Shown here: positions 41,701-53,927 of the stretch, one piece after another
Position numbering within the stretch: the first letter of the stretch is position 1
Layout of the letters: each line of letters starts with the position of its first letter
From: Capitella teleta
Lineage: Eukaryota; Annelida; Polychaeta; Capitellidae
Length of the DNA stretch: 64,000 bases
Direction of reading: 5' to 3'
Assembly: GCA_000328365.1 (NCBI GenBank)
Contig: KB301320.1
Span: forward strand, 42,181-106,180
Program-made: the position numbers and the translations under genes
Notes under the pieces: generated by a model
Databases searched by the model: none
The model's input: only the letters and a program-made list of their open reading frames with translations
Told to the model about the DNA's origin: nothing

Positions 41701-44700
41701 GGCGAGATGTATGTACTTGGGAGTAATCTAGGCTTTACTCTTTGATGGCTTAAACAATTGCATGTGAAATACCAAAAAACAGCTTAATCTGTCCAAATCA
41801 GCCAATTATGTAAAATGATATGATTAACATGACGTCGAGTATACCAACAAGTTCATCAACCTCCGACAATCATCTCATCAATCATCTCATTGATTGTCGG
41901 GAATTTAATTAACCAGCCTAAGCAGGAAGCGTGAGAGATCTGACCATTCGACAGTGTCGCCAACAGCGGACCCACCGGCCTCCCTCTCCAACATCCAGGG
42001 TTCGATCAGCTTAAGGCTCTTCGCACCCAGGGAGCCGCAAATCCGCTGTGGAAATCCGTCACAATCCGTCCGACACGGGCATCGACGGTGCTCCACGCAG
42101 ACGGACCACAACACCTGCTCGAATCCCACACGGCGACTGAGCGGCTCAAATGCAGATATTGGCCTTGTCAGATTGAGGGTGACACAACTCCAGCCACTGT
42201 GCCGCCGATACTCGACCTCGCTCCCGGTGATATTGATACAAAGATGGGAGAAAATTATGTGAAGAATTTGATGGGAAAAAAACCCATCCACTGAGTTATG
42301 TAAACATATCTGGTTGTCTGTTTACTCTTTTTTCTTCAACTTCTTTGAAGAATATACAAGTTTTTTTGAAGTCGAGCCAGATATGAGTTTTGTTCCTTGT
42401 ATCAAATGTGCTATTTAGGCTCATCGATAGATGTTTTTGTCTTTTACGGTCTTTTACGGTCTAAACTTGAAGTTCTAGTTTTCTATGCCTTGAATGCTGA
42501 GCTATAACGAAAAAGGCATCGACCAAAATACCAGTATTTCCACCTTATGTGACTTATGTCAGACTTGCGCGGTGGTTGACCCCAGCGCATGACCCCATAG
42601 ACTAACAGTTCATACAATTAGGTCACACTGCTCGGTGATAATATGCATTGACCCACGTTTGGTTAAAACGTTGTACGCATCAAGGATCAAAAGAGCTGCA
42701 CAAAGCAATGGGTCAAAGAGCGACATTACACCGCTGATATCTACAGTGCACACACACACCCAGGGCTTTCAAAACGAGGCTCCACGAGTCCCAACCCTAG
42801 GGAGACACCCTCAAACCCTGGAGTTGCTGGCTTCCCAAGCGACAGCTTAATCAGCAAGTCGTTCTCTCCTCTGATATAGTGTTACACACATCGCATGTTT
42901 CAGGATTCGCGTTACATGTTAATTGGATTCAATTGCTTAATAGATCTGGGTTTGGATTTTCCGTGATGGGATGTTAAAGTTAGCGAAGTAGCCATGCTAT
43001 TAATGTAATGGAGGATAATGTATAGTCGACAACTGAGGTGTGATGCATTGTGGTGGTTATTTTCACTGATTATCTCCTCACAAAAGCTCTAACAGTATGC
43101 ACTTCACAAGCGTTTCGTGAAACTGCGATATAAGCGGCCGTTACCAACACAGTGGGAATATCCTTTAGGCGCATCACGGGAGCCAAGGACGTCAGCTTAT
43201 CTAATGGTTAACAATAAATTGCATTTAGAGCGATTATGACGGTCCAATCAACCATGCAGCGTGGAATGCCATCCATATATCCACACAAATAAATCGGTTG
43301 TATTTGTGAGTCTGTTCAAGTCATCCGCTCCTATTTTCCTGTTGGAAGCTGATATGTTGATGGATTTAACAGAATTTCACAGCGAAGCCACTTCGAAGCA
43401 AGGAATGTCTGCGAATCAACGCAGGACATTGCTGGCCTCTTTTCAGCAGTACACAAAGTTTAAAACTATATATGCGTGTAGTGTGGTACAGCAGTAAGGT
43501 GGTTCGTAAAATTAATTGACAACATATATAGGTCTAGATAGCGCAGTTAAATGCTAGAGTTCTTAGATGCTCTTATCAATATTGACGTCACCAATAGATA
43601 GATACATCATTTCCTGAATATAGCCTTCGCTTGACTGAATGCACTTCTATATTTTCATTAATTCTCAACAACTAAATATCCCTAATAGTAAATCTTCTCA
43701 ACATGCGTCAATATTTTCATACCTTGTCCATGATCATTATAATACTTTTATATAACGAAATTTCATTTGCAATTAATATGTACGATGCACTTCTTAAGTG
43801 CATCTATGCCTCGTTATACGAGGCATATAATAAACGTATATATATTATTACGATGCCTGGTACTTGGTACTGACATATCCCTCATTCAGAGATCCGTTGT
43901 ACATATGCATGTATTCTGCATTAATCCATTTGACCATAAAACATTTTTTCCCGACATCAGATCATTGCTTCTATAATTCTAAGTGCAATAAGTTTAAACT
44001 AGCAAGGTATGAGGTGTGTTTATATTATTCCGATAAATATCCCACAACCAAATCCCCAATTAGAGGCCATTCCATTTAATGACTAATCGAACGCAAGTGA
44101 TGATCTTATGATGTTCTATGAGTATTCAGATAACAAAGCTCTTTTTAATAAAAGCCAGGCATTAAACTGATAGCCATCAAATAGATGTGTGGGGACCATG
44201 CCCCGGCATACAGGGTGGGACCTTGGTGCTTCTTGCAGTGCATGTTTCCACACGGGGCATCGACATTAGCGGGTGATCTACAGGTGCATAACAACGCCCG
44301 GAGAAACACATAAACGCCACTATTTCGCATTGTGAACTCACACAATTGGTATTCCACGTTGATCATTTTGGCGCTTGTATGTGACTAATAACTTCCTGTG
44401 AATATAACCTTGACCTCATGGTTCACGCAACAGCCTTAAGTCACACCGTAGTGGGATAAAAAAAAAATGTACTTTTTTTTATGGGAATCAATGGTGTGAT
44501 ATTAAACAGTTTATTTTTAAAGCATGAGTTAATTAATAATTACAATTAATGCACACTTACCTCCACCATTTGTGTAACACAAGTACGGGAAACGCCAAAC
44601 ATTGCCGAGGCCGATCGAGTAGCCAACGCAGGAGAACATAAAGTCCATCTTCCCCGACCAATGTTCCCTCTCTGGGGTGGCATCCTTGTCATCACTGGGG

Positions 44701-44780
44701 TCTCCATCTTTAAGCTCACTCTTCAGAGGAACTGTCTCCGATGACGGACCGTTCTTGGCGCTAGGGTCCTGCGTCTCCAT
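37777..44780 (-). CDS. SLC6A1-like: Na+/Cl- dependent GABA-type neurotransmitter transporter, SLC6 family
   Basis: Imports GABA or a close analogue with Na+ and Cl- across the plasma membrane. Twelve exons (minus strand, in order): 44561-44780, 40846-40977, 40507-40792, 39788-40055, 39629-39732, 39452-39576, 39290-39402, 39106-39237, 38344-38446, 38175-38275, 37955-38122, 37777-37887; 620 residues, frame intact. TM1 carries [16 protein letters not shown] (~53-68). Then come NIYYVV in TM3, a glycosylated loop with [10 protein letters not shown] and several N-x-S/T sites, [33 protein letters not shown] (TM6 region), [19 protein letters not shown] and GVNRFYDN. Twelve TM segments are expected. 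The similarity looks nearest GAT/BGT-type members, but substrate cannot be proven by eye. The C-terminus ETTFV is a class I PDZ ligand, as in vertebrate BGT/GAT relatives. Exon 11 could instead read through to a TAA at 37928-37930; the spliced form is preferred because the extra exon continues a family-like tail. Confidence 0.94.
38716..38826. repeat. (GATT)n microsatellite in an SLC6 intron
   Basis: Near-perfect ATTG/GATT tetranucleotide run between SLC6 exons 8 and 9, with decayed copies of the same motif spreading from about 38480 to 38860. Confidence 0.95.
40978..44560 (-). other. first intron of the SLC6 gene
   Basis: 3.6 kb between the TM1 exon and the TM2 exon. Mostly AT-rich and featureless; the exception is the GC-rich island at 41905-42262 listed separately. 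Confidence 0.6.
41905..42262. other. GC-rich open-frame island inside SLC6 intron 1
   Basis: About 360 bp of markedly higher GC and CpG content than its surroundings, open on both strands (102 codons plus, 128 codons minus). The minus frame has a Cys cluster ([15 protein letters not shown], then ICGSLG), loosely like a Kazal or follistatin segment but without the full pattern. No convincing splice sites. It could be an orphan exon, a fragment of an unknown repeat, or a CpG-rich regulatory element. Confidence 0.3.
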
Positions 44781-46664
44781 GCTGCAATGTGTCGCTTATC
44801 CTCTCAGCAGTCCATGGCTGAATGAAGTGCAGCGTGAGCTCTCCCTCGCAAGAAACCTCGTTGTCACGTGACCGCCTGGACCTTCGGCTGATCCAAAGCA
44901 AAGTGAGAAAATCCAACGATCAGTACGACATAACTGAAAGTGCTGCTGGGAGAGAGAAAAAATTCGCAATCACCAAATATTATATGCTCAGCAGCTGCAT
45001 ACAGCGACATGGATCGATATCACAAGTGATATGCAATCGCATCTCAATCTTATAATTACAGAACTCTAAGTACTCACCGCTTGATTACAGATGTCAGACG
45101 TGAATTGGCAGCGTGAACAAGTTTAGTTACGAAATTTAATCACTTGAATTGAGCTCTTTCGATTCACATCAGACACCTCCGTGTTGAATTGGGCTCACAA
45201 CACGTGTTCTAATGGCAGCGAATAAAAAAGCCTTCAAATATTGGCTCTCTCTCAATGGAGCACATTGCAGGCATTGATTGGTGAGGGTGTGTGTGTGTCT
45301 TTTCCACATATCTTTCTCTTTTCATAGATGCATGCGACTCCCCGCCCCCACGCACTTTGGCAATCTCATAAAAATAAAAGTAAATCATGATTTAAAAAAA
45401 AAAAAAATGGGGGGGGGGGGGGCAACAATATATGCAAAATATGCATTTGCAGAGAGGTTATTAAGGGTATTTAAACATGTTTTATGAATGCGCTTTTATT
45501 TTGTGTCATAGAGGATGAAGATAGTAATCGAATTCACGTTCTAATAATGTTTCTAATACGTTTTTGTCGAAATTTTGGACCGTTGTTCTTTCATGGCGAA
45601 GGTGTAAACTGATTGGTTGAATTCAAATCATATTCCTTTATTGACCTAAATTTCTGTCTCTTCATTGGTCCAAGCGATCCTTGTCGTCACCGAATACTGA
45701 CGATCCGATTGGCTGATAATCAAACCAGATTTTCGAATATGATATTTAAACACAAAATTATTTGTGCGTGTGTGTGTTATAGGATGAGAACACACTCATA
45801 GTATATATCGGGAATTTTGGGTTATTGATTAATAATATCGATTGCTTGCTGGTTCGATAAGAAGCAGAAAGCCGATGCATGCTTCTTCTGATAATTATGT
45901 AATTCCTCTTCAATCCGTTTCATAATCCACAATTAAAGTCAAACAGATGTTAATTTATTGGTAAATAAAGCTGGTTGACCAACAATAACCTTATGACTAC
46001 AAGTAAATGCTGTAACTAATGCCGTATAGCAACACAAAAATCTGTACCCCTGTTACTCATTAATAATGACATTGATTATGGGTGTATAATGAAGAGAGAC
46101 GCATGCCAATATTACATGGTTTTCTGTTCAAAAGCAACTGTGATTTACTATATTTATATGATCATTCAACTTACATATCATAACAAAATTATAATAAAAT
46201 GATCAAGGAAATAGTCATTTTACTTTCCAATAGCCTTGGAACGATATTATTCAATAAAATATGACGCTTGAGAGAGGCACGTAAGCGCTAAACACATGAA
46301 GCCATGCGGCATCATTACGTCACTTAATCGAGTGGTTTATTCATGCCAAGATCTCGAGAAGATGGTGTCAAAAGGCAAGAGAGGTTTCGAGTGAGTAAAC
46401 CGTATTACGTTCTCTTCAACGGAATGCAATGACCTGAATTATAAATGTTACCCTCCAAACTCTCGACTTTTAAATTCTAATACATCCCCTCTTCGGCAGT
46501 GATTGGCTGACATCTAGCCTATCATCGTGAGGCTGACTTTCTGATCAGACAAACCAGCGATATCGTTCCAACGGTGGTTATAGCGCACCAATCGCTGAGA
46601 CGTCCTCTGGTGGTATAATACAATATGACAGTTTTCATAGCCAGGATTCTCATTAATAGTTCCA
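44781..46664. other. upstream region of the SLC6 gene
   Basis: 5' leader and promoter side of the minus-strand SLC6 gene. Three CCAAT motifs in the minus-strand sense lie within about 110 bp (45610-45715). Simple A/G runs occur at 45393-45423. No gene seen. Confidence 0.4.
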
Positions 46665-47725
46665 TACTCCAAAACGTTTGATACGATCAACCAGGAACTT
46701 TTGATAAGAATATTACATAATTTGAACATCGATGGAAAAGATCTTAAGATAATGAAAAACTGGTACTGGCAACAGACAGCGTGCTTGAGACATGAAAATG
46801 AATTGGGCTCACCTGTTAAAATACGAAGAGGAATTCGTCAAGGTTGTGTTCTGTCGCCGGAATTGTTTTCGCTATACAGTGAATATGTAATGCGAGAGCT
46901 CAAGGGACTCCCAGACATCAAAGTTGGAGGTCATATTATCAATAGCCTCAGATATGCCGACGACACTGTACTGATAACATGTTCAGAAGCAGACTTATTA
47001 CAACACCTATTGGACATTGTTGACAGAGAAAGCGAAAACGTCGGGCTTGGACTCATCTCCAAGAAAACCGTCACCATGGTCATCTCTAAAAAGGCAGACA
47101 CACCAACATGCAATTTGAAGCTGAAGGACTCCACACTGGTTCAGGTTGAGAAGTTTAAATATCTTGGTTCCACAATCTACAGCGACGGAAGATCTGCGCA
47201 GGAAGTAAGAATACGAATTGCACAAGCGAAAAGTGCATTTGCAGATCTATCCAAAATACTGACCAACCCTTGAATTTCCATGACCACCAGGAAGAGAGTA
47301 CTGAACTGCTATGTCTTTCCAATAATGAAGTACGGCAGCGAGGCTTGGACGCTGAATAATAGCACAGCGAGTATTATTGACGCAGCAGAGATGTGGTTCT
47401 ATAGGAGAATGATGCGGATCTCATACATGGACAGAATAACAAATGTTGAATCAAAAAGAGCGGGCGAAGAGAGAAATATATGTCAAAGCATTAAAAAGAG
47501 CCAAGCAACATTCTTTGGGCATGTGATGAGGAGGAATAACTTAGAACACCTGGTTATAACAGGATCCAAGGAAATAGAAGTAGAGGGAGGCAGCGTGAGA
47601 TGATCACTGCTTTTTTTTTTGTGTCGCTGGTTAAGAGAAGAGCCCATCAGTACACTGCATATTGTGGGAGATAGGTTGCGGTATCGAGCCATGATTGCAA
47701 ACGCTCATAAGTAAGGCACATAGAA
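46665..47725 (+). mobile_element. 5'-truncated RTE-clade LINE fragment
   Basis: Starts inside reverse transcriptase (TFDTINQELLIRIL) and continues with RRGIRQGCVLSPELF, LRYADDTVLI and FKYLGSTI, then TRKRVLNCYVFPIMKYGSEAW and EMWFYRRMMRI. The last two blocks are the characteristic post-RT region of RTE/BovB-type LINEs. A TGA at 47271-47273 interrupts the frame, and another break with a T-run follows at about 47603. The typical RTE end (AMIANAHK, stop, then KKK-coding GAAGAAGAAG) is visible at about 47690-47720. The copy is inactive. Confidence 0.9.
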
Positions 47726-47785
47726 GAAGAAGACTCCAGCGTGGACATCCGATTTTGCTGGATTTGGTAGCGAATGAATGAATAA

Positions 47786-47789
<4 letters not shown>

Positions 47790-47826
<37 letters not shown>
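47790..47826. repeat. poly-T tract
   Basis: Homopolymer of about 37 T shortly after the RTE fragment; possibly the A-tail of a minus-strand retroelement. Confidence 0.9.
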
Positions 47827-47828
<2 letters not shown>

Positions 47829-48205
47829 CGCATATCAGTAGGCCGATTAAAATATACACTTTAAAATATCGGCGTTAACTCGTGGGCGAATTTAGGTTGT
47901 GAATATGTCATCAGTTGTTCTATTCATTGGAACCTGCGAGTGAGAAATGTGGCGCTCATTTTAAGCTATTCGTCGCGAATTCTACTTACACCTGACTGAT
48001 CCACCTTCATTAAAGTAAAAAATATTAAAATTCGAAAGGTTTAAAAATGAACAAAAGTTTCCTCTATGGTAAGTTAATTTTAAGTTTAAAGTTCTCATGA
48101 AGAATATCTGAGTCAGAACAGTTTTTTTTGTCATAAAAATTGCCTTTGACCAAAAGGTCGAAATTGTGTTTTTGAACGTACATGACATGACATCACATGA
48201 TGGGA

Positions 48206-48344
48206 TTTTACGGCTCCACCCATACCATTTGGATGATACGGGCGCCAGATAAATTCCAAGGGTTCCTTATCTTGCGTACCACCATAGACAGTAGTACACA
48301 GCGCCCGGCCTTCTTACGCAGTTGGGCAGCACTGCCGAGTCACC
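48206..48344 (-). repeat. dispersed SINE-like repeat, copy 2
   Basis: Reverse-complement copy of the 34068-34248 repeat, retaining both its 5' block (GCAGTGCTGCCCAACTGCGT) and 3' block (GGGTGGAGCCGTAAAA), but without the spacer that separates them in copy 1. Confidence 0.78.
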
Positions 48345-48405
48345 GAAGAATTACAATTATATCGAATTGAACGTACATGTATTGTCTCCCGTTAACTGCT
48401 ATTTC

Positions 48406-48669
48406 ATGGCTAATATTATAATGTCCTTTTTGTGTTTGGTTGTTATGACGATTCATCTGTCCATTATTGATGCTAGGTACCATGAGCCAATATTGGCTCA
48501 TAGCACAAGCATCTTCCTTTCTCTGGTTCCCTCGGGTCGTTCAGGAAGCGCGGACGCTGCGATTTCATCTCGAAGGGAAATGTTACAGAAGTCAAGAGAG
48601 GCCGGCCTTGTCCATCAGCGATCGACGATAAAGCACGTGACATGCAAGATGAAAAGCCCGGGAAAATAG
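48406..48669 (+). CDS. possible small secreted protein
   Basis: ATG at 48406 opens 87 codons beginning with a plausible signal peptide (MANIIMSFLCLVVMTIHLS, cleavage predicted after IDA). A Ser/Arg-rich remainder follows, with LVPSGR and SSRR that could be prohormone processing sites. There is no homology I recognise, and the frame starts just downstream of a SINE copy. A GTGGGA donor at about 48672 would suit a different frame better, so the exon structure is uncertain. Chance signal-peptide-like ORFs are common in AT-rich DNA; low confidence. Confidence 0.25.
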   Translation: MANIIMSFLCLVVMTIHLSIIDARYHEPILAHSTSIFLSLVPSGRSGSADAAISSRREMLQKSREAGLVHQRSTIKHVTCKMKSPGK

Positions 48670-51600
48670 CAGGTGGGAAGAAAAGGCCCGAAAACTGAGG
48701 ATCAATAAGCTCAAGGAAATGACCTCTGACCCCTGGGATGAGGAAAAAGAGGAGGAGGAGGAGGTGGCGTAAGATGAAGAAGCAAGGAATGAGGAGGTGT
48801 TAGTATTATAGGTACAAGACGATTGCGAGGCTGATTAGGGAGGTATAGCTCATCGCGATGCCTCACGTGCCCTCAGCAAACTGCCCTTGGTGTCCGATTG
48901 CCCTTCAACCCCAGACGTTGCCCTCTGCTCTGATCGGTCTCTAATGACTTTATGAGCTGAGTCAGCAATTTCTTTAATTCCTCTGCGAAGAGCGATGGAC
49001 AGGAACACAGTCTCCGGATGCTGGCAGTGGGTACTTGCATCACGTGACTGAGTGAGGGAAATTGCTCCATCTGTTTGTCTCCTGTTCTGTGGAATGTGAT
49101 GCTTGTTCGAATCTGCTTAGCTTAGCCTCAAACGAAGACAACGACTGCGTTGCTCTTTTTGACCATCTTAGACTCAGGTCAACATTGTAAAGTAATATTC
49201 TCATAAAAATCAGCGCAGTCACATAGTGATGTGTAGGCTGCTATGTTAACGAATTATAATTTGATCGGCTCAAGGCTCTCTTAAAATCGGTTGTAGTCAT
49301 TGCTGGTACATCTCTAAATATATGATGTACCCACTTATTTGATTCCAAATGCATAGGTCTCAAATATGCCATAACCTATAATTGAATTTATAGTTTTACA
49401 GCTTGATACAGTTTTTCGTTGGTTGATCAGGAATATGTAGATTAGGTGTCTTTTTTTTTTTGTCTTTTTTTTTTGTGGGGGGGGGGGTGTGGACGGGGGG
49501 ATTCCATGTGCTTGATAGTGACGTTATTTATTTGGTGATTAATTGTACACGTAGTATAATTGTTATTCCTTCGCAAATTTAATTTTATTCATCATAATAT
49601 GAAGCGAGAGAATTCACTTTATGGAAATTATGGGTGTGCCTGTAGACCGTGATATTGTGGCACAATAAGAAGACATCTCAGCTGTCATAATATCGCATAC
49701 TTATTCTGAGCTTACGTCCGCATTGACCTTTGTACTATAATGACAGCGCTTTGGCCAATTATATCAGTTATATATATATATATATATTCTGCCTTACCCA
49801 TTACTCATGTATTGCTAAATTCGCACACTGATTGGCTGGCGGGGGTTCATTGTTGTATAATCATTATATAATCAATGCGGAATTGTCCTCTATTCCTCAA
49901 TTTAGTGACAACCAATTATTACCAGGTTATTTAGTTATTCAAGAGTGAAACATGAAGTTATAGTTCATTAACCGATGGAGCGCAAGTCTCTTACAATAAT
50001 AATTGGGTGGCCAGCGCGACAACGGATCCCACGTGCATCCTTTGCCTTGTCTCTCACAACTTTTACATTAATTCATTCATCATACATTGTACATAAATGA
50101 GAACGTTTATTATTTGTTTTTAATCTCCATTTTTGTATATATTTCATCTCATTTTCTATTCTCATCTATGTTTAATGTATATGGTGAAAATAAATGACAG
50201 AATTTTATGAAATTTAATTTTTTATTCAAAAATTGAAAATTAATATCAAAGGTTAAACAAAGATAACAAGTTAAACAAAGATAAAAAAAAAAATAAAAAA
50301 AACAAAACAAAAAAACAAAAACAAAAACAAAAACAACATGTAACACATTAAGAACTAAATCCTTTTTATATTCGAATTTTTCTGATCTTCTTTTATTTGT
50401 ATCCAAATTGTTATCAAGTATATAAACTATTTCGACTTATTATTAAATGAAAATGATCATGAATCAATTGGTGTTGTGTTACAAAAACTTCAAATAAACT
50501 CGGTTATAAAGACTAGGCAGCAGAGCGAAGGTGAATCCTTTGTACAAGTATTATTCACAATGCTGTCAATCACCCAATGCAGCCTGATGTTAAAGGCTGT
50601 GCTGGCCGTTCAAGCGTAAACAGACGGCCAATGAGCATCAAAAATGGTTAATAGTGGTCGGATGTAGGATCTTTAAATGCTATAAGCTATTCATGCCTTT
50701 TTACACCTAGAATATATGCTTTTCGTAAGCCTGATTATACGTGTCACCCAATGGCCAAGCTCACTGTTGCAACACATCCATGATGGCGGATCCACCCATA
50801 ACGCACTTTTGAGAACGTTATGGAAATTATGACGTCACACGCCTGTTCTTCCCATCTGGGTATTTTAATTTGTGGACCAGGACAGGTCTGTGTGAGTCTA
50901 TTGTGAGTGTGACACAGTCTTACACTTTTACGGGGCTAGCATGACACATTCTGCGTTATGATGACATAATTGTGATCATCGCAAAATTACGCGGTCGACC
51001 TGCTGGATTCACAACGCACGTACACCATGTTGTGTCATAACGCACTCAGTGTCATAATGCACCCATGCACTTGTTTGTTCACATGTGCATGGGCAGTCTT
51101 GCTGTAAATATCACACCTATTCACAATAGCTGTAAAGTCAATTTATTCGATGGCTACTAGTATGCTATGCGTGGTCTTTGTTTTGGATGAGAAATAGAAA
51201 TCGGTACAATGCAACATTGGACATTGACGATTTCAACCAACAAAGAAAGGGATTCAAGTTGAATGTTGTACGAACAGGAGAACAATAATTCTCATCCACT
51301 GGCAAATGAATAGAAAGAAGCGCGTGATCTCGAGAAAAGGGGAAAAAAATCAAAACCTTTAAGCATGACGACAGAGGAGGCTTTAGTACTTGACAGTGAT
51401 ACAGTGAAAGGGTGTTAAAAGAGCGGAACGGAGGGGGCGGGAGGGGTGGTGGAAAATTGGTGGTTATTTGGGAGAATATTAACCGTTACCTACGAAAGTA
51501 ATTGACCTTATGTTAAGAGAAGACAAGTGCTTGCACATATTGAAGATCTAATGTTGATGCTGCTCTCAAAAGGTGAGTTTTGTTAACATGAACAGTGTAA

Positions 51601-52219
51601 ACATATAGCCCTTTCTGGTCTGGTAAGTTGTTTAGCGATTATGGTGTTCTGTATTGCTCACAAAGCAAGTGACAATAGCAATTATCCACTTTTTGTATTT
51701 TGTGCCCTGGTTCTTGCACCCGACTCTCACAGATGTTAAGTTTTGTTCTGTTACATGTTAACTTGGTTGGCATAATTTCAGCTTATCAAAGCGCAAATCA
51801 ATGCACAGGCATCCGATTAAATTTAACGCAAAGATCTCATCTGCGAGAACATGTGGAAAAAACAGAAACACATACAATTAAGCTGCATTGACTGTTTGCT
51901 TCAACATTCGGGACAAAAGTGTCTGGAGAAACAACGAAGACACACTTTCGGCTGAAAGTTCCACATCAGCTAATTTGTGAATGAAATGGTATCGAGAGTT
52001 TAAATTACAATATGTAATTATATAATGCTTTAAAACAGCCACGAATATAACCAATAAATCGATATACAAAGTGATTGAAAGTATACGTACTAAGCAATAC
52101 CTGTTTACACGTATACAGTGGGTCAAAACAGAGTAAAACCATACAGGAAGCTTCAATAATATATTCGTTTCTTGGCGCATTGCCAGATTTATACTCAAAT
52201 TTTCTATTTCCTTTTACAG
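48670..52219. other. intergenic region upstream of the first otopetrin gene
   Basis: No supported gene. Contains a T/G homopolymer cluster (49450-49500), a (TA)n run (49768-49787), an A-rich (AAAAAC)n stretch (50283-50338) and a good GTGAGT donor at 51573. The donor could end a non-coding first exon of the otopetrin gene, whose coding exon is preceded by an acceptor at 52219. Confidence 0.45.
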
Positions 52220-52241
52220 ATTTGCAAGCTTAGAGTGCGTG

Positions 52242-53927
52242 ATGACGTCAGCTAGTGACTCCCTCCTGCTCCTCATCTTCGTTGTCTGTGTGGGACTTGG
52301 GTTGTCCATCGCTCAATGGACATCCAACTCTAAGGAACTCTTCGGCCTTATCATCGTTGTCAAAGTTGCCATGACAACTGTCATGATCATAACAGGATCC
52401 CTAGGGGTCTGGTTGTACCGCCGTCCTCCTCAATTCCACTCACAACTTGAACACAGCCTCTCACAGAATCCTTTTGAGAATGATGAGATGAATGCTAAGA
52501 ATGGAAGTCGTTGGTTTCGAGCGAAGAGGTTCATTTCGTCGAGTGCACAGAGGTTACGCCGAATGTTCAAGTACCACGTTGCATTGGTTGGACTTATTGT
52601 CTTTTGTTTACCTGGGCTGTTAGTAGATTGTCTAAAAGCAATTTCAATTATGAATTGTTTTAAGGAATTCCAGAGTAATAGCCATCACCTGCAATGGTAC
52701 TCAATCGATTTATTGTACCATTTGAGTCGGATGTTTTTCCTTGCCGTTCTGCTGTTGTGCTGCTATTCCTTCCACGACACCAAATTTAAGTCCTGTCGTC
52801 GGGTTTGGTACTCCTGCTCCCTCATCCTGGCCACTGCTATCATCGTTGGACTGGACGTCCTTCTGCATGACATCCTCAACGGTCTCTCTGACCGTCATTT
52901 CTCAAGTCCTCGTCACACCAACAGCACATCTGGAAATTGTGTTGCTGGTCGAACCAAACTCTTCAAGGCCTATCACTGGTCGTCCGAAATTTTCTACTCG
53001 CTGAATGTCGAGTTCGTCGTTTTGGCCACCGAAGTCCTCATTCACATCATGCTTGGCATCCAGAGCAAACACAGCACAAGTGCAAGCAATACTTCTTTGG
53101 TGTCAGCTTTCAGCTCATTCCAAAGCGTCAGCATTGATGCCCAGCAAACACGTGCTTCTTGGCGTTACGCCCGTGTTTTCAAAATCGTCATATACATTGT
53201 CTTTATCATAATGAACTGTGTCCATCTCGCATCGGCTGTCATCACTTTTTTCTCCATGCATATATTCTTCCGTGTTTCTCGCTGGGTCTTCCATTTAATC
53301 ACATTCACAGCTCTTTGTATTGGTTTCCATGCGACGAGGCGCATGTCATCTTCCCCACGTCCGTACTCTGGCTTCGAAGGTTTAGTTGTGGCCACGTGTG
53401 TGGGAAACATCATATGGAGTCTGATGAACCTCTACGCTGAAACAGTCTTCTTGATGTCTTCCGACGATCAAGAAGTCTCTATTGTTTCCCAAGTGTCTGG
53501 AATTATAGCCAACATCTTCAACATCGTCGCCATATTCACCCAAGCCAAATTCATGCTTCACGCGACGCGAGTGAAGGCAGGTCGATGTGGAGAAGCCAAG
53601 TTCACCAGATTCAGAGCAGTCCTCTTGTGCCTGGCGTTAAACAATCTAACGATGTGGTTTGTCAATAGTTTTATTCTGAACAAAGATGTCACAGCGACGC
53701 TGGTCCCGGCCAAGTACTACTCGAGTTCATCGTGGACCATCATCGTGCATCTGACCGTCCCACTTTGCCTCTTTTTCCGGTTCAACAGTTTTGCCCTTTT
53801 CCTGAAAACGTTCTTTGTGCAGGATTATTCGTCGAACGTGGATGCCGTCACGGAACGGGAAACGGAACTTACCCAGCTACCTGTGATTGCATGTCCTTCT
53901 GTATCAAACAGGATTACGCAATATTAA
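52242..53927 (+). CDS. otopetrin-like proton channel
   Basis: Otopetrins are 12-TM proton-selective channels. The whole coding sequence is one exon of 561 residues. ATG at 52242 lies 22 bp after a splice acceptor (TTTTACAG, ending 52219), implying an intron in the 5' UTR. Family signatures include LNVEFVVLA (the conserved Glu of the mid-protein TM), the QAKFMLHATRVKAGRCGEAK loop region, LALNNLTMWFVNSFI, and SSWTIIVHLTVPLCLFFRFNS near the C-terminus; these match the otopetrin LWIVNTFE and WTIIVHITLPLAIFYRFHS blocks. The usually conserved His of RFHS is Asn here. It is shorter in the N-terminal tail than vertebrate OTOP1. A paralog lies in opposite orientation at 57001-58649. XK-related proteins were considered and fit worse. 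Confidence 0.92.
   Translation: MTSASDSLLLLIFVVCVGLGLSIAQWTSNSKELFGLIIVVKVAMTTVMIITGSLGVWLYRRPPQFHSQLEHSLSQNPFENDEMNAKNGSRWFRAKRFISSSAQRLRRMFKYHVALVGLIVFCLPGLLVDCLKAISIMNCFKEFQSNSHHLQWYSIDLLYHLSRMFFLAVLLLCCYSFHDTKFKSCRRVWYSCSLILATAIIVGLDVLLHDILNGLSDRHFSSPRHTNSTSGNCVAGRTKLFKAYHWSSEIFYSLNVEFVVLATEVLIHIMLGIQSKHSTSASNTSLVSAFSSFQSVSIDAQQTRASWRYARVFKIVIYIVFIIMNCVHLASAVITFFSMHIFFRVSRWVFHLITFTALCIGFHATRRMSSSPRPYSGFEGLVVATCVGNIIWSLMNLYAETVFLMSSDDQEVSIVSQVSGIIANIFNIVAIFTQAKFMLHATRVKAGRCGEAKFTRFRAVLLCLALNNLTMWFVNSFILNKDVTATLVPAKYYSSSSWTIIVHLTVPLCLFFRFNSFALFLKTFFVQDYSSNVDAVTERETELTQLPVIACPSVSNRITQY

Noticed and set aside
43261-43497. 78-codon frame in SLC6 intron 1
   Set aside because: AT-rich chance ORF without splice sites or recognisable sequence.
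52242-53927. XK-related scramblase identity
   Set aside because: Multi-TM character fits superficially, but the C-terminal NNLTMWFVNSF and WTIIVHLTVPL blocks match otopetrins.
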